NCBI RefSeq assembly: GCF_000397205.1
Contig: NC_021237.1
Span: forward strand, 1,055,001-1,119,000
DNA: 64,000 bases
Direction of reading: 5' to 3'
Source of the DNA: Pseudomonas protegens CHA0
Lineage (GTDB): Bacteria > Pseudomonadota > Gammaproteobacteria > Pseudomonadales > Pseudomonadaceae
This document shows, in pieces, positions 21,814 to 32,559 of the stretch (its first letter is position 1; each line of letters starts with the position of its first letter). A program made the position numbers and the translations under genes. The notes beneath the pieces are model-generated. The model saw only the letters and a list, made by a program, of their open reading frames with translations. It ran no database searches and was not told the DNA's origin.

Positions 21814-23919
21814 CTACAGGTTGAGTGTGAGGCTGAGGGTGAAATTGCGCGGTTCGCCGGGATTGACCCAGTAGTTGCTGTAGGAGCGTTCGTAGTACTT
21901 CTCGTCGAACAGGTTGTTCAGGTTCAGGCCCAGGGTCAGGTTGTCGCTGGCCTTGTAGTGGGCCAGCAGGTCCAGGGTGCGGTAGGCGGGCAGCTCGAAG
22001 CGGCCTCCGGCCTCGCCCGAGCGGTCGCCGACATAGGTCAGGGCTGCGCCGATGTCCGAGCCCTTGAGCCGGCCGTCCTGGAATTCATAGACCCCCAGCA
22101 GGCTGGCGCTGTGCTTGGCCACGCCGAGAATGCGGCTGCCGGCGGGGATTGCCGGGTCGCCCTTGGTGACTTGCGCATCAATCAGCGCATAGGCGCCTAT
22201 CACGCGCACCGCGTCGGTCAACTGGCCGCTGAACTGCAGGTCGAAGCCCTGGCTGCGGGCCTTGCCCATGGCGCGGCTGGCGTCGGTGCCGGGGTCCAGG
22301 GCCAGGACGTTTTCCTTGTCGATATGGAAGGCGGCGAGGGTGGCGCTCAAGCGCTGGTCGAACAGCTCGCTCTTGATCCCCACTTCATAGCCGACGCCTT
22401 CCTCGGGCTTGAAGGTCTTGCCGCCCGCATCCAGCCCATTGTTGGGCTTGAACGAGGTGGAGGCGTTGGCGAACAGCCCCACCTGCGGGGTCAGTTGGTA
22501 GAGCAGGCCGGCGCGCTGGGTCAGGGCATCGTGGTTCTGGCGGCTGCGCTTGCCGGTGGTGTGGTCGTCGATCTTTTGCTCGAAGTGTTCAAAGCGGGCG
22601 CCGACCATGCCTCGCAGGCGGTCAGTGAAGATGATCTGGTCCTGCAGGTTGAGGGCCTGGCTTTCGACATGCTCGAAAAAGTCCGTGCCAGAGCGTTTGC
22701 CGTTGGGCTTGGCCTGACCGTAGATCGGGTCGTAGATATCGATGGCATAGGCGCCGCCGGCAATGCTGGTGACCCGCTCGTTCTTGCGGTAGTTCTCGTA
22801 TTCGCTGCCGATCAGCAGTTCATGCTGCCAACTGCCGAGGTCGAACAGGCCGCGCAGTTCCAGCTGGGTGATGCTGTCATGCCAGTTGTTGTCCCGCTCG
22901 CGGTAGCGCCGGTTGACCGTGTGCCGGTCGGCGTTCAGCGGTCGGGTTTCGGAGGCGAAGCCCCAGAGTTTGCCTTCCTTGTAGTGGCTGGCCAGACGCA
23001 GTTTCCAGCTGTCATTGAGGTGGTGTTCCAGGGTGGCCTGGAGCATGTTGTTGTGGTTGTCGATGTTGCCGTCATCGGGTTCGCCGAGGAAGGTCGAGCG
23101 GGAGACGCCGCTCCAGCGATTGTTCGGTGCCACGATGCCGCGGTCGAAGGTCGAGCTGTGGTGCACCCATTCGCTTTCCAGCAGCAGGCTGGTGTCCGGG
23201 TTCAACTGCCAGCTGAAGGAAGGCGCGACGAACACCCGGCGGCTGTCCACGTGGTCGCGAAAGCTGTGGTTGTCCTCCACGGCCAGGTTGACTCGGGACA
23301 GCAGGTTGCCCTGGGCATCCAGCGGGGTGTTGAGGTCCAGGGCGGTGCGGTAGCGGTCCCAGCTGCCAGCACTGGTCTGCAAGGTCGCGAAGGCTTCGGG
23401 CTGGGGTTTCTTGGTGACGATATTCACCGTGCCGCCGGGGTCGCCACGGCCGTAGAGGCTGGCGGCCGGCCCCTTGAGCACTTCGATGCGCTCGACAGTG
23501 GCGGCGTCCGGGGTACTGGGATAGCCGCGGTTGGCGCTGAAGCCGTCCTTGTAGAACTCCGAGGTGGTGAAGCCGCGCACGCTGTATTCATACAGGGTCA
23601 GCCCGCCGAAGTTGTTCTGCTTGGAAACCCCGCCGGCAAACTCCAGGGCGCGTTCGACGTTGTTGCTGCCCAGGTCCCTGAGCACGCTGGCGGGGATCAC
23701 GCTGATGGATTGGGGAATGTCGCGGATCGCCGTATCGGTCTTCGTCGCGCTGGCCGAGCGTGTGGCCCGGTAGCCCTTGACCGGGCCCGTGGCGGATTCG
23801 TATTCGGTGCTGATACGGGTGGTTTCAAGTTCCAGCGGCTCAGGTTCTTTGGCCAGCAGCGGATCTGCCAGCAGGCCCAGGGTCAGGCCTGCCAAGGGGA
23901 GGATTCTTCGGGACGTCAT
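21814..23919 (-). CDS. TonB-dependent siderophore-type outer-membrane receptor
   Basis: A 701-residue outer-membrane receptor with signal peptide (MTSRRILPLAGLTLGLLADP), plug domain with RDIPQSISVIPASVLRDLG and VLKGPAASLYGRGDPGGTVN near residues 85-165, and a 22-strand barrel ending FTLSLTLNL with terminal aromatic-hydrophobic alternation. There is no N-terminal signalling extension, so it is not a FecA-type transducer. The layout matches siderophore receptors, but the DUF4198 partner suggests the ligand could be another metal chelate. ATG 23919 gives a proper signal peptide. Confidence 0.9.
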   Translation of the reverse strand: MTSRRILPLAGLTLGLLADPLLAKEPEPLELETTRISTEYESATGPVKGYRATRSASATKTDTAIRDIPQSISVIPASVLRDLGSNNVERALEFAGGVSKQNNFGGLTLYEYSVRGFTTSEFYKDGFSANRGYPSTPDAATVERIEVLKGPAASLYGRGDPGGTVNIVTKKPQPEAFATLQTSAGSWDRYRTALDLNTPLDAQGNLLSRVNLAVEDNHSFRDHVDSRRVFVAPSFSWQLNPDTSLLLESEWVHHSSTFDRGIVAPNNRWSGVSRSTFLGEPDDGNIDNHNNMLQATLEHHLNDSWKLRLASHYKEGKLWGFASETRPLNADRHTVNRRYRERDNNWHDSITQLELRGLFDLGSWQHELLIGSEYENYRKNERVTSIAGGAYAIDIYDPIYGQAKPNGKRSGTDFFEHVESQALNLQDQIIFTDRLRGMVGARFEHFEQKIDDHTTGKRSRQNHDALTQRAGLLYQLTPQVGLFANASTSFKPNNGLDAGGKTFKPEEGVGYEVGIKSELFDQRLSATLAAFHIDKENVLALDPGTDASRAMGKARSQGFDLQFSGQLTDAVRVIGAYALIDAQVTKGDPAIPAGSRILGVAKHSASLLGVYEFQDGRLKGSDIGAALTYVGDRSGEAGGRFELPAYRTLDLLAHYKASDNLTLGLNLNNLFDEKYYERSYSNYWVNPGEPRNFTLSLTLNL

Positions 23920-23937
23920 GGGGCTGTTCCAATAGCG

Positions 23938-23960
23938 ATATTGAAACAATATAACATGAC
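23938..23960. promoter_or_regulatory. Palindrome in the TonB receptor promoter, Zur-like half-site
   Basis: ATATTG-AAA-CAATAT (23938-23952) is a perfect inverted repeat and overlaps AATATAACATGAC (23948-23960), which resembles one half of the gammaproteobacterial Zur operator (TATAACAT core). The other half is poorly conserved. It lies 19-41 bases upstream of the receptor start. A convincing Fur box is not present. The assignment is tentative. Confidence 0.3.
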
Positions 23961-24004
23961 TAATGAGAGTGTATGCTGTTAGCCCGGCATGGCCGGGCCC
24001 AGCT

Positions 24005-25159
<1,155 letters not shown>

Positions 25160-25261
25160 TGAGCAAGTCCTGGGTGGTTACGAAGGGCTGCGCACGGCCC
25201 ATAATGTCGCGCATTATACGAGGCCGCGCGTGCCTCTGAACGGGATATTTAGGAGTCTTTT

Positions 25262-26020
25262 ATGGCCGTTGCCCTGAGCACACTGGTGGAAGAAGCGGAC
25301 CGTTACCTGGGCAGTTCACGTATTGCCGATTACTGCCCCAATGGCCTGCAGGTCGAAGGGCGCCCGCAGGTGATGCGCATCGTCAGTGGCGTGACCGCTA
25401 GCCAGGCGTTGCTGGACGCTGCGGTGGAGGCCAAGGCCGACCTGGTGCTGGTGCATCACGGCTACTTCTGGAAGGGCGAGAACCCCTGCATCACCGGCAT
25501 GAAGCAGCGTAGGCTGAAAACCCTGCTCAAGCACGACATCAGCCTGCTGGCCTATCACCTGCCCCTGGACCTGCACCCGGAAGTGGGCAACAACGTGCAA
25601 CTGGCCCGTCAGCTGGACATCACCGTGGAAGGCCCCCTGGACCCGGAAAACCCCAAGGTCGTCGGCCTGGTGGGTTCCCTCAGCGAGCCGATGACCGCGC
25701 GGGACTTTGCCCGCCGGGTGCAAGAGGCAATGGGGCGAGAGCCGCTGCTGATCGAAGGCAGCGAGATGATCCGTCGGGTCGGCTGGTGCACCGGTGGCGG
25801 CCAGGGCTACATCGACCAGGCGGTGCAGGCCGGCGTCGACCTGTACCTCAGTGGCGAAGCCTCGGAGCAGACCTTCCACAGTGCCCGGGAAAACGACATC
25901 AGCTTCATTGCCGCCGGCCATCACGCCACCGAGCGTTATGGCGTCCAGGCCCTGGGTGACTACCTGGCCCGGCGCTTTGCCCTCGAACACCTGTTCATCG
26001 ATTGCCCCAACCCCATCTGA
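25262..26020 (+). CDS. Nif3-like dinuclear metal-centre protein
   Basis: A 252-residue YbgI/NIF3 family protein. The metal ligands lie in VLVHHGYFW near residue 62 and AGHHATERYG near residue 220. The family has been linked to GTP cyclohydrolase I type 2 activity in annotation, but the true substrate is not settled. It stands divergent from algW, separated by about 100 bases. Confidence 0.92.
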   Translation: MAVALSTLVEEADRYLGSSRIADYCPNGLQVEGRPQVMRIVSGVTASQALLDAAVEAKADLVLVHHGYFWKGENPCITGMKQRRLKTLLKHDISLLAYHLPLDLHPEVGNNVQLARQLDITVEGPLDPENPKVVGLVGSLSEPMTARDFARRVQEAMGREPLLIEGSEMIRRVGWCTGGGQGYIDQAVQAGVDLYLSGEASEQTFHSARENDISFIAAGHHATERYGVQALGDYLARRFALEHLFIDCPNPI

Positions 26021-26027
26021 CCCCCGG

Positions 26028-26098
26028 CAGGAGCCGGCTTGCCGGTCAGCCCGAAGGTGCGCCCGAAAGCGCCTGTGCTGGCAAGCCAGCTCCCGCAG
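26028..26098. repeat. REP doublet
   Basis: CAGGAGCCGGCTTGCCGG (26028-26045) and an inverted CTGGCAAGCCAGCTCCCGCA (about 26078-26097) form a face-to-face pair directly after the Nif3-like gene. Confidence 0.8.
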
Positions 26099-26122
26099 AG
26101 TGGCGCTTGGGGCCTAACGGAG

Positions 26123-26140
26123 CGGTATATTCATATACCG
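26123..26140. promoter_or_regulatory. 18-base palindrome upstream of cysD
   Basis: CGGTATAT-TC-ATATACCG is a perfect palindrome about 105-120 bases before the cysD start. It contains the T-N11-A layout expected for a LysR-type regulator, and CysB (LysR family) governs sulfate activation genes in gammaproteobacteria. Assignment to CysB is inference. Confidence 0.5.
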
Positions 26141-26244
26141 TTTCGTTCTAGTTGGCTCCCTGATTAGAAGCAGGTCGCTGTGCTAGCATGCCCCGCTCGA
26201 ACACGGCCCGATGGCCGTCCATAAGAAAGCTTTCGTGAGTAGCC

Positions 26245-27162
26245 ATGGTCGACAAACTGACGCATCTGAAACAGCTGGAGGCGGAAAGCATCCACATCAT
26301 CCGCGAGGTGGCCGCCGAGTTCGACAACCCGGTGATGCTGTACTCCATCGGTAAAGACTCCGCCGTGATGTTGCATCTGGCTCGCAAGGCGTTCTTCCCC
26401 GGCAAGCTGCCGTTCCCGGTGATGCACGTCGATACCCAGTGGAAATTCCAGGAAATGTACAAGTTCCGCGACCGCATGGTCGAAGAGCTGGGCCTGGACC
26501 TGATCACCCACGTCAACCCGGATGGCGTGGCCCAGGGCATCAACCCTTTCACCCACGGCAGTGCCAAGCACACCGACATCATGAAGACCGAGGGCCTCAA
26601 GCAGGCTCTGGACAAACATGGTTTCGACGCCGCGTTCGGCGGTGCCCGCCGCGATGAAGAGAAGTCCCGCGCCAAGGAGCGCGTCTACTCGTTCCGCGAC
26701 AGCAAGCACCGCTGGGACCCGAAGAACCAGCGCCCCGAGCTGTGGAACGTCTACAACGGCAAGGTCAACAAGGGCGAGTCGATCCGTGTGTTCCCGCTGT
26801 CCAACTGGACCGAGCTGGACATCTGGCAGTACATCTACCTCGAAGGCATCCCGATCGTGCCGCTGTACTTCGCCGCCGAGCGTGAAGTGATCGAGAAGAA
26901 CGGCACCCTGATCATGATCGATGACGAGCGCATCCTCGAGCATCTGTCCGATGAAGAGAAAGCCCGCATCGTCAAAAAGAAAGTACGTTTCCGTACCCTT
27001 GGCTGCTACCCGTTGACGGGCGCGGTGGAGTCCGAGGCCGAGAGCCTGACGGACATCATCCAGGAAATGCTCCTGACGCGAACTTCCGAGCGCCAGGGCC
27101 GGGTCATCGACCACGATGGCGCCGGCTCAATGGAAGACAAGAAACGTCAAGGTTATTTCTAA
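26245..27162 (+). CDS. cysD: Sulfate adenylyltransferase subunit 2
   Basis: A 305-residue ATP sulfurylase catalytic subunit that makes adenosine 5'-phosphosulfate from ATP and sulfate, driven by the CysN GTPase. The PP-loop motif [17 protein letters not shown] lies near residues 34-50, and [20 protein letters not shown] near residue 133 belongs to the PAPS-reductase-like fold. It is ten bases before cysNC. Confidence 0.97.
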   Translation: MVDKLTHLKQLEAESIHIIREVAAEFDNPVMLYSIGKDSAVMLHLARKAFFPGKLPFPVMHVDTQWKFQEMYKFRDRMVEELGLDLITHVNPDGVAQGINPFTHGSAKHTDIMKTEGLKQALDKHGFDAAFGGARRDEEKSRAKERVYSFRDSKHRWDPKNQRPELWNVYNGKVNKGESIRVFPLSNWTELDIWQYIYLEGIPIVPLYFAAEREVIEKNGTLIMIDDERILEHLSDEEKARIVKKKVRFRTLGCYPLTGAVESEAESLTDIIQEMLLTRTSERQGRVIDHDGAGSMEDKKRQGYF

Positions 27163-27171
27163 GGGGCTGTC

Positions 27172-29070
27172 ATGTCGCATCAATCTGATTTGATCAGCGA
27201 GGACATCCTCGCGTACCTGGGCCAGCACGAACGCAAGGAGCTGCTGCGCTTTTTGACCTGTGGTAACGTCGACGACGGCAAGAGCACCCTGATCGGGCGC
27301 CTGCTGCACGACTCGAAGATGATCTACGAAGACCATCTGGAAGCCATCACCCGGGACTCGAAGAAGGTCGGCACCACCGGTGACGACATCGACCTGGCGT
27401 TGCTGGTCGACGGCCTGCAGGCCGAGCGTGAGCAGGGCATCACCATCGATGTCGCCTACCGCTATTTCTCCACCGCCAAGCGCAAGTTCATCATCGCCGA
27501 CACCCCCGGCCATGAGCAGTACACCCGCAACATGGCCACCGGTGCATCCACCTGTGACCTGGCGATCATCCTGGTGGACGCCCGCTACGGCGTGCAGACC
27601 CAGACCCGTCGCCACAGCTTCATCGCCTCCCTGCTGGGCATCAAGCACATCGTCGTGGCCATCAACAAGATGGACCTCAAGGACTTCGATGAAGGCGTGT
27701 TCGAATCGATCAAGGCCGACTACCTGAAGTTCGCCAAGGGCCTGAAGCTGCAGCCCACCAGCCTGCACTTCGTGCCGATGTCAGCGCTCAAGGGCGACAA
27801 CGTGGTGAACAAGAGCGAGCGCTCGCCCTGGTACACCGGCCAGTCGCTGATGGAAATCCTCGAGACCGTGGAGGTGGCCGGCGACCGCAACTTCACCGAC
27901 CTGCGTTTCCCGGTGCAGTACGTCAACCGTCCGAACCTGAACTTCCGTGGTTTTGCCGGCACCCTGGCCAGCGGCATCGTGCACAAGGGCGACGAGATCG
28001 TCGTGTTGCCGTCGGGCAAGAGCAGCCGGGTCAAGTCCATCGTCACCTTCGAAGGTGAACTGGAACAGGCCGGCCCGGGCCAGGCCGTGACCCTGACCAT
28101 GGAAGATGAAATCGATATCTCCCGCGGCGACCTGCTGGTGCATGCCGACAACGTGCCGCCGGTCACCGACAGCTTCGAAGCCATGCTGGTATGGATGGCC
28201 GAAGAGCCGATGCTGCCGGGCAAGAAGTACGACATCAAGCGCGCCACCAGCTATGTGCCGGGCTCGATTGCCAGCATCCATCACAAGGTCGATGTGAACA
28301 CCCTGGAAGAGGGCGCGGCCAGCGCGCTGCAACTGAACGAGATCGGCAAGGTCAAGATCAGCCTCGACGCGCCGATTGCCCTGGATGGTTACGAAAGCAA
28401 TCGCACCACCGGTGCTTTCATCGTCATCGACCGCTTGACCAACGGCACCGTCGGCGCCGGCATGATCATCGCCCAGCCGGTGGCCCATGGCAGCGTCACC
28501 CAACACGGCAAGCTGGCTCATGTAGCCACCGAAGAGCGTGCCCAGCGTTTCGGCCAGCAACCGGCTACCGTGCTGTTCAGCGGCCTGTCGGGTGCGGGCA
28601 AGAGCACCCTGGCCTACGCGGTCGAGCGCAAGCTGTTCGACATGGGGCGCGCGGTGTATGTGCTCGATGGCCAGAACCTGCGGCATGACCTGAACAAGGG
28701 CCTGCCCCAGGACCGTGCCGGGCGGACCGAGAACTGGCGCCGTGCGGCCCACGTCGCCCGTCAGTTCAACGAAGCCGGCCTGCTGACCCTGGCCGCGTTC
28801 GTGGCACCGAGTGCCGAAGGGCGCGAGCAGGCCAAGGACCTGATCGGCAAGGAGCGTCTGCTGACGGTGTATGTCCAGGCATCGCCTGCGGTGTGCGCCG
28901 AGCGTGATCCGCAAGGCCTGTACGCGGCCGGCGGGGATAACATCCCGGGCGAGTCCTTCCCTTATGACGTGCCGCTGAATGCCGATCTGGTGATCGACAC
29001 CCAGTCGCTGTCGCTGGAAGAAAGCGTCAAGCAGGTGCTGGACCTGTTGCGCGGCCGCGGCGCGATCTAA
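27172..29070 (+). CDS. cysNC: CysN-CysC fusion: sulfate adenylyltransferase GTPase and APS kinase
   Basis: A 632-residue bifunctional protein. Residues 1-450 are the EF-Tu-like GTPase CysN, with GNVDDGKST at 31-39, [11 protein letters not shown] and NKMDLKDFD. Residues about 460-632 are the APS kinase CysC with a second P-loop GLSGAGKST at 471-479. Together with CysD it makes APS and then PAPS. The fusion is usual in Pseudomonas and not an assembly error. A strong terminator follows 12 bases after the stop. Confidence 0.96.
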   Translation: MSHQSDLISEDILAYLGQHERKELLRFLTCGNVDDGKSTLIGRLLHDSKMIYEDHLEAITRDSKKVGTTGDDIDLALLVDGLQAEREQGITIDVAYRYFSTAKRKFIIADTPGHEQYTRNMATGASTCDLAIILVDARYGVQTQTRRHSFIASLLGIKHIVVAINKMDLKDFDEGVFESIKADYLKFAKGLKLQPTSLHFVPMSALKGDNVVNKSERSPWYTGQSLMEILETVEVAGDRNFTDLRFPVQYVNRPNLNFRGFAGTLASGIVHKGDEIVVLPSGKSSRVKSIVTFEGELEQAGPGQAVTLTMEDEIDISRGDLLVHADNVPPVTDSFEAMLVWMAEEPMLPGKKYDIKRATSYVPGSIASIHHKVDVNTLEEGAASALQLNEIGKVKISLDAPIALDGYESNRTTGAFIVIDRLTNGTVGAGMIIAQPVAHGSVTQHGKLAHVATEERAQRFGQQPATVLFSGLSGAGKSTLAYAVERKLFDMGRAVYVLDGQNLRHDLNKGLPQDRAGRTENWRRAAHVARQFNEAGLLTLAAFVAPSAEGREQAKDLIGKERLLTVYVQASPAVCAERDPQGLYAAGGDNIPGESFPYDVPLNADLVIDTQSLSLEESVKQVLDLLRGRGAI

Positions 29071-29082
29071 GCCATAGCAAAA

Positions 29083-29117
29083 AGCCCGCAGCCGAGTGAT
29101 CGGCTGCGGGCTTTTTT
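29083..29117 (+). terminator. Rho-independent terminator after cysNC
   Basis: A perfect 12-bp stem (29083-29094 with 29101-29112), six-base loop, then a T run. It ends the cysD-cysNC operon. Confidence 0.92.
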
Positions 29118-29160
29118 GTGCGCTTCAGATAGCGTTCGCCGGTAAGTAGGGTGCAGGACC

Positions 29161-29190
29161 GCAGGAGCTGGCTTGCCAGCGAAAAGGCCC
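29161..29190. repeat. Single REP element
   Basis: GCAGGAGCTGGCTTGCCAGC plus GAAAAGG lies between the cysNC terminator and the stop codon of the leftward acyltransferase gene, touching the latter. Confidence 0.75.
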
Positions 29191-30096
29191 TCAGGGTCTT
29201 GCCGGATACTCCCGATGCAGCGTTTCGAGCAGCGCATCCTTGTCCAGCCACTGCTGGTTGATCCAGCCCTGGAATTCCTGGCGATAGGCCGTGTCCTGCT
29301 CGTAGTTCTTGCCAAGGAACTGCGCCGGGATCTGCACCTCTTCGAAACGCACCACCACATCCTTGACCCTGCCGCACAGCAGGTCCCAGAAACCGGGGCG
29401 GCCCGCTGGGTAGTGGATGGTCACATCGATGATCGACTGCAGTTGCTCGCCCATGGCATCCAGGACAAAGGCGATGCCGCCGGCCTTGGGCTTGAGCAGG
29501 TAGCGGAACGGCGATTGTTGCTGGGCGTGCTTGGCGTCGGTAAAGCGCGTGCCCTCGACGAAGTTGAAGATGCCCACCGGGTTGTTGCGAAACTTCGCAC
29601 AGGTCTTGCGCGTGGTTTCCAGGTCCTTGCCTTTCTTTTCCGGGTGCTTCTCCAGGTACGCCTTGGAGTAGCGCTTCATGAACGGAAAGCCCAGGGCCCA
29701 CCAGGCCAGGCCAATCACCGGCACCCAGATCAGCTCCTGCTTGAGGAAGAACTTCAGGGGGCGGATACGCCGGTTGAGCACGTACTGCAGGACCATGATG
29801 TCGACCCAGCTCTGGTGGTTGCTGGTGACCAGGTAGGAGTGCTGGTAATCCAGGCCTTCCAGGCCCTGCACGTGCCAACGGGTACGGCATACCAACTGCA
29901 TCCAGGCCTTGTTGTTGCTGATCCAGGCTTCGTGGGTGTGGTTCATCAGCCACAGGCTCAAGCGCTGGGTGAGGGCGAAGGGCAGGGCCTTGACCAACGC
30001 CACGCAGAACAGGAACGAGCACAGCAGGATGGTGTTCAGCGCCAACAGGAGCGAGGCGATGATTCCGCGCACCACGGCAGGTAGGAATTCCAGCAT
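29191..30096 (-). CDS. PlsC-type lysophospholipid acyltransferase (YihG-like)
   Basis: A 301-residue membrane protein with one or two N-terminal hydrophobic helices (residues 8-40) and the acyltransferase motifs NHQSWVD (near residue 92) and NFVEGTR (near 170). This matches YihG-type acyltransferases that set fatty-acid composition at phospholipid sn-2 positions. The start codon directly follows the pta stop with no gap, so the two genes are translationally coupled. The specific acyl donor is unknown. Confidence 0.88.
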   Translation of the reverse strand: MLEFLPAVVRGIIASLLLALNTILLCSFLFCVALVKALPFALTQRLSLWLMNHTHEAWISNNKAWMQLVCRTRWHVQGLEGLDYQHSYLVTSNHQSWVDIMVLQYVLNRRIRPLKFFLKQELIWVPVIGLAWWALGFPFMKRYSKAYLEKHPEKKGKDLETTRKTCAKFRNNPVGIFNFVEGTRFTDAKHAQQQSPFRYLLKPKAGGIAFVLDAMGEQLQSIIDVTIHYPAGRPGFWDLLCGRVKDVVVRFEEVQIPAQFLGKNYEQDTAYRQEFQGWINQQWLDKDALLETLHREYPARP

Positions 30097-32196
30097 TTAG
30101 ACATCCATAGGTCGGTTGGCGGCTTGAATCGCGGTAAGGGCGATGGTGTAGACGATGTCGTCCACCTGGGCGCCCCGGGGCAGGTCGTTCACCGGTTTGC
30201 GCAGGCCTTGCAGCATCGGCCCCAGGCTCACGCAATCGGCGCTGCGTTGCACCGCCTTGTGGGTGGTGTTGCCGGTGTTGAGGTCAGGGAACACGAAGAC
30301 CGTGGCCTTGCCCGCGACCTGGCTGTTGGGGGCCAGTTGCCGGGCGACGTTTTCGTTGGCCGCGGCGTCGTATTGCAACGGCCCGTCGATCAGCAGCGAA
30401 CGCTGGGCTTCGTGAGCCAGCAGGGTGGCTTCGCGAACTTTCTCCACTTCCTCGCCGCTGGCCGAGTCGCCGCTGGAGTAGCTGATCATCGCCACGCGCG
30501 GGGTGATACCGAAGGCGGCTGCCGAGTCGGCGCTCTGCAGGGCGATTTCCGCCAGCTCGCTGGCGCTGGGGTGCGGGTTCATCACGCAGTCGCCATACAC
30601 CAGCACTTCCTCGGGGAACAGCATGAAGAACACCGAGGACACCAGGCTGCAGCCCGGCGCGGTCTTGATCAACTGCAGGGCCGGGCGGATGGTGTTGGCA
30701 GTGGAGTGGATGACCCCGGAAACCAGGCCATCGACTTCATCCAGGGCCAGCATCACCGTGCCGATCACCACCGGATCTTCCAGCTGCTGCTCGGCCATGG
30801 GAGCGTTGAGGCTCTTGCTCTTGCGCAGGGCCACCATGGGCTCTACATAGCGTTGGCGAATCAGGTCCGGGTCGAGAATCTCCAGGCCTTCGGGCAGTTC
30901 GATGCCCTGGGCCCGGGCCACCGCGTGCACGTCCTCGGGCTTGGCCAGCAGCACGCAGCGGGCGATGCCTCGGGCCTGGCAGATGGCGGCGGCCTGCACG
31001 GTCAGCGGCTCGCTGCCTTCGGGCAGGACGATACGCTTGTTGGCCTGCTGGGCGCGCTGGATCAACTGGTAGCGGAACACCGCAGGTGACAGGCGCATTT
31101 CCCGTGGGGTGCCGCAGCGCTGGTGCAGCCAGTTGGCGTCCAGGTGACTGGCGACGAAGTCGGTGATGATTTCCGCGCGCTCGCGGTCATCGATGGGAAT
31201 TTCCTTGTTCAGGCCATTGAGCTGGTTGGCGGTGTCGTAGGACCCGGTGCTCACCGAAAGCACTGGCAGGCCGGCGTTCAGGGCGCCCCGGCAGAGCTCC
31301 ATGATCCGCGGGTCGGGCAGGGTGTCGCTGGTCAGCAGCAGGCCGGCCAGGGGCACGCCGTTGATGGCCGCCAGGCTCACGGCGAGGATGATGTCGTCAC
31401 GGTCGCCCGGGGTCACCACCAGCACGCCGGGCTTGAGCAGTTCCACGGTGTTGCGCATGGTGCGGGCGCAAATGATGATCTTGGTCATGCGCCGGCTTTC
31501 GTAGTCGCCGGCGTTGAGCACCTGGGCGCCCATCAGGTCGGCCACGTCCCGGGTACGCGGGGCATTGAGCTCCGGCTGGAAGGGGATGCACCCCAGCAGG
31601 CGGAAGTCGCCGCTGCGCAGCAAGGGCGAATGTTCCTTCAAGCGCGCGGAAAACGCCTCCATGCTTTCGTCGGTGCGCACCTTGTTGAGGATCACCCCCA
31701 GTACTTTCGGGTCCCGCGGGCCGCCGAACAGCTGCGCTTGCAACTCGACCCGGCCGGACAGCTCGGTGAGCACTTCGTTTTCCGGGGCGGATACCAGGAT
31801 CACCTCGGCATCCAGGCTTTTTGCCAGGTGCAGGTTGACCCGGGCGGCGTAGCTGGCGCTGCGGGTCGGCACCATGCCTTCGACGATCAATACATCCTTG
31901 CCGATGGCCGCCTGCTGGTAGAGGGTGATGATTTCTTCCAGCAACTCATCCAGCTGGCCGTCGCCGAGCATCCGCTCCACATGGGCCAGGCCCAGGGGTT
32001 GTGGCGGTTTCAGGCCATGGGTGCGCGCCACCAGTTCGGTGGAACGCTCGGGGCCGGTGTCACCGGGGTGAGGTTGGGCTATGGGTTTGAAGAAGCCGAC
32101 CTTGAGGCCAGCCCGTTCCAGCGTACGCACCAGCCCGAGGCTGATGGAGGTCAGACCCACTCCAAAATCGGTGGGCGCGATGAAAAAAGTTTGCAT
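30097..32196 (-). CDS. pta: Phosphate acetyltransferase, long form
   Basis: A 699-residue enzyme that interconverts acetyl-CoA and acetyl phosphate. The N-terminal P-loop-like/BioD-type domain starts MQTFFIAPTDFGVGLTSISL, a DRTGG domain is central, and the catalytic PTA_PTB domain covers about residues 375-699 (GVIHSTANTIRPALQLIKTA). No ackA lies next to it, unlike P. aeruginosa; this fits the putida/fluorescens group where acetate kinase is often absent. ATG 32196 gives the conserved start. Confidence 0.95.
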   Translation of the reverse strand: MQTFFIAPTDFGVGLTSISLGLVRTLERAGLKVGFFKPIAQPHPGDTGPERSTELVARTHGLKPPQPLGLAHVERMLGDGQLDELLEEIITLYQQAAIGKDVLIVEGMVPTRSASYAARVNLHLAKSLDAEVILVSAPENEVLTELSGRVELQAQLFGGPRDPKVLGVILNKVRTDESMEAFSARLKEHSPLLRSGDFRLLGCIPFQPELNAPRTRDVADLMGAQVLNAGDYESRRMTKIIICARTMRNTVELLKPGVLVVTPGDRDDIILAVSLAAINGVPLAGLLLTSDTLPDPRIMELCRGALNAGLPVLSVSTGSYDTANQLNGLNKEIPIDDRERAEIITDFVASHLDANWLHQRCGTPREMRLSPAVFRYQLIQRAQQANKRIVLPEGSEPLTVQAAAICQARGIARCVLLAKPEDVHAVARAQGIELPEGLEILDPDLIRQRYVEPMVALRKSKSLNAPMAEQQLEDPVVIGTVMLALDEVDGLVSGVIHSTANTIRPALQLIKTAPGCSLVSSVFFMLFPEEVLVYGDCVMNPHPSASELAEIALQSADSAAAFGITPRVAMISYSSGDSASGEEVEKVREATLLAHEAQRSLLIDGPLQYDAAANENVARQLAPNSQVAGKATVFVFPDLNTGNTTHKAVQRSADCVSLGPMLQGLRKPVNDLPRGAQVDDIVYTIALTAIQAANRPMDV

Positions 32197-32252
32197 GCGA
32201 ATTCTCAGAAGGTGCATGGCAAAGGCGACGGTCTTTGGCCGTCTGCCTGAAG

Positions 32253-32471
32253 TCAGGCGCTAAGGTTATCGTTATCCGGGGCTTGAGCACACCAGCCGCA
32301 GGCAAAGCACTGGCCTATTTTTTCCGCCCGCAACTGCGGCTCCAGGACCCAGGCCCGGGACTGCCAGGGCGGTTGGTGGCGCAGGTGCTGGGTATGCCCG
32401 CAGGACAGTTCAGCCACCCAATGGCCCTCTTCATCCTGATGAAAACCGCAGATTGTCGAGTGATTTTTCAC
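32253..32471 (-). CDS. DUF3565 protein, probable metal-binding
   Basis: A small protein with the DUF3565 core ICGFHQDEEGHWVAELSCGH, then HQPPWQSRAWVLEP and CFACGWC. The Cys/His spacing (CGHTQHLRH, CFACGWC) suggests a zinc site, which is inference. I place the start at GTG 32471, just before the conserved domain (72 residues). In-frame ATGs at 32561 or 32591 would extend it by 30-40 unconserved residues and overlap the slyD start, so they are less likely but not excluded. Confidence 0.7.
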   Translation of the reverse strand: MKNHSTICGFHQDEEGHWVAELSCGHTQHLRHQPPWQSRAWVLEPQLRAEKIGQCFACGWCAQAPDNDNLSA

Positions 32472-32559
32472 GTTCCGTTGGTCCGGGTTCCGTTCGCTTT
32501 CGAGCGATTGCTTCGCTAAACTTGGACGTTCTTCATTCTTATGCAAAAGGTCCCGCCCC

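Noticed and set aside
21796..23982. A 728-codon open frame on the plus strand opposite the TonB receptor.
   Set aside because: It is an antisense shadow of a clear outer-membrane receptor, with composition typical of reverse-read GC-rich code.
27172..29070. The CysN-CysC joining as a possible frameshift or assembly fusion.
   Set aside because: Both domains are complete with a normal linker, and this fusion is standard in Pseudomonas.
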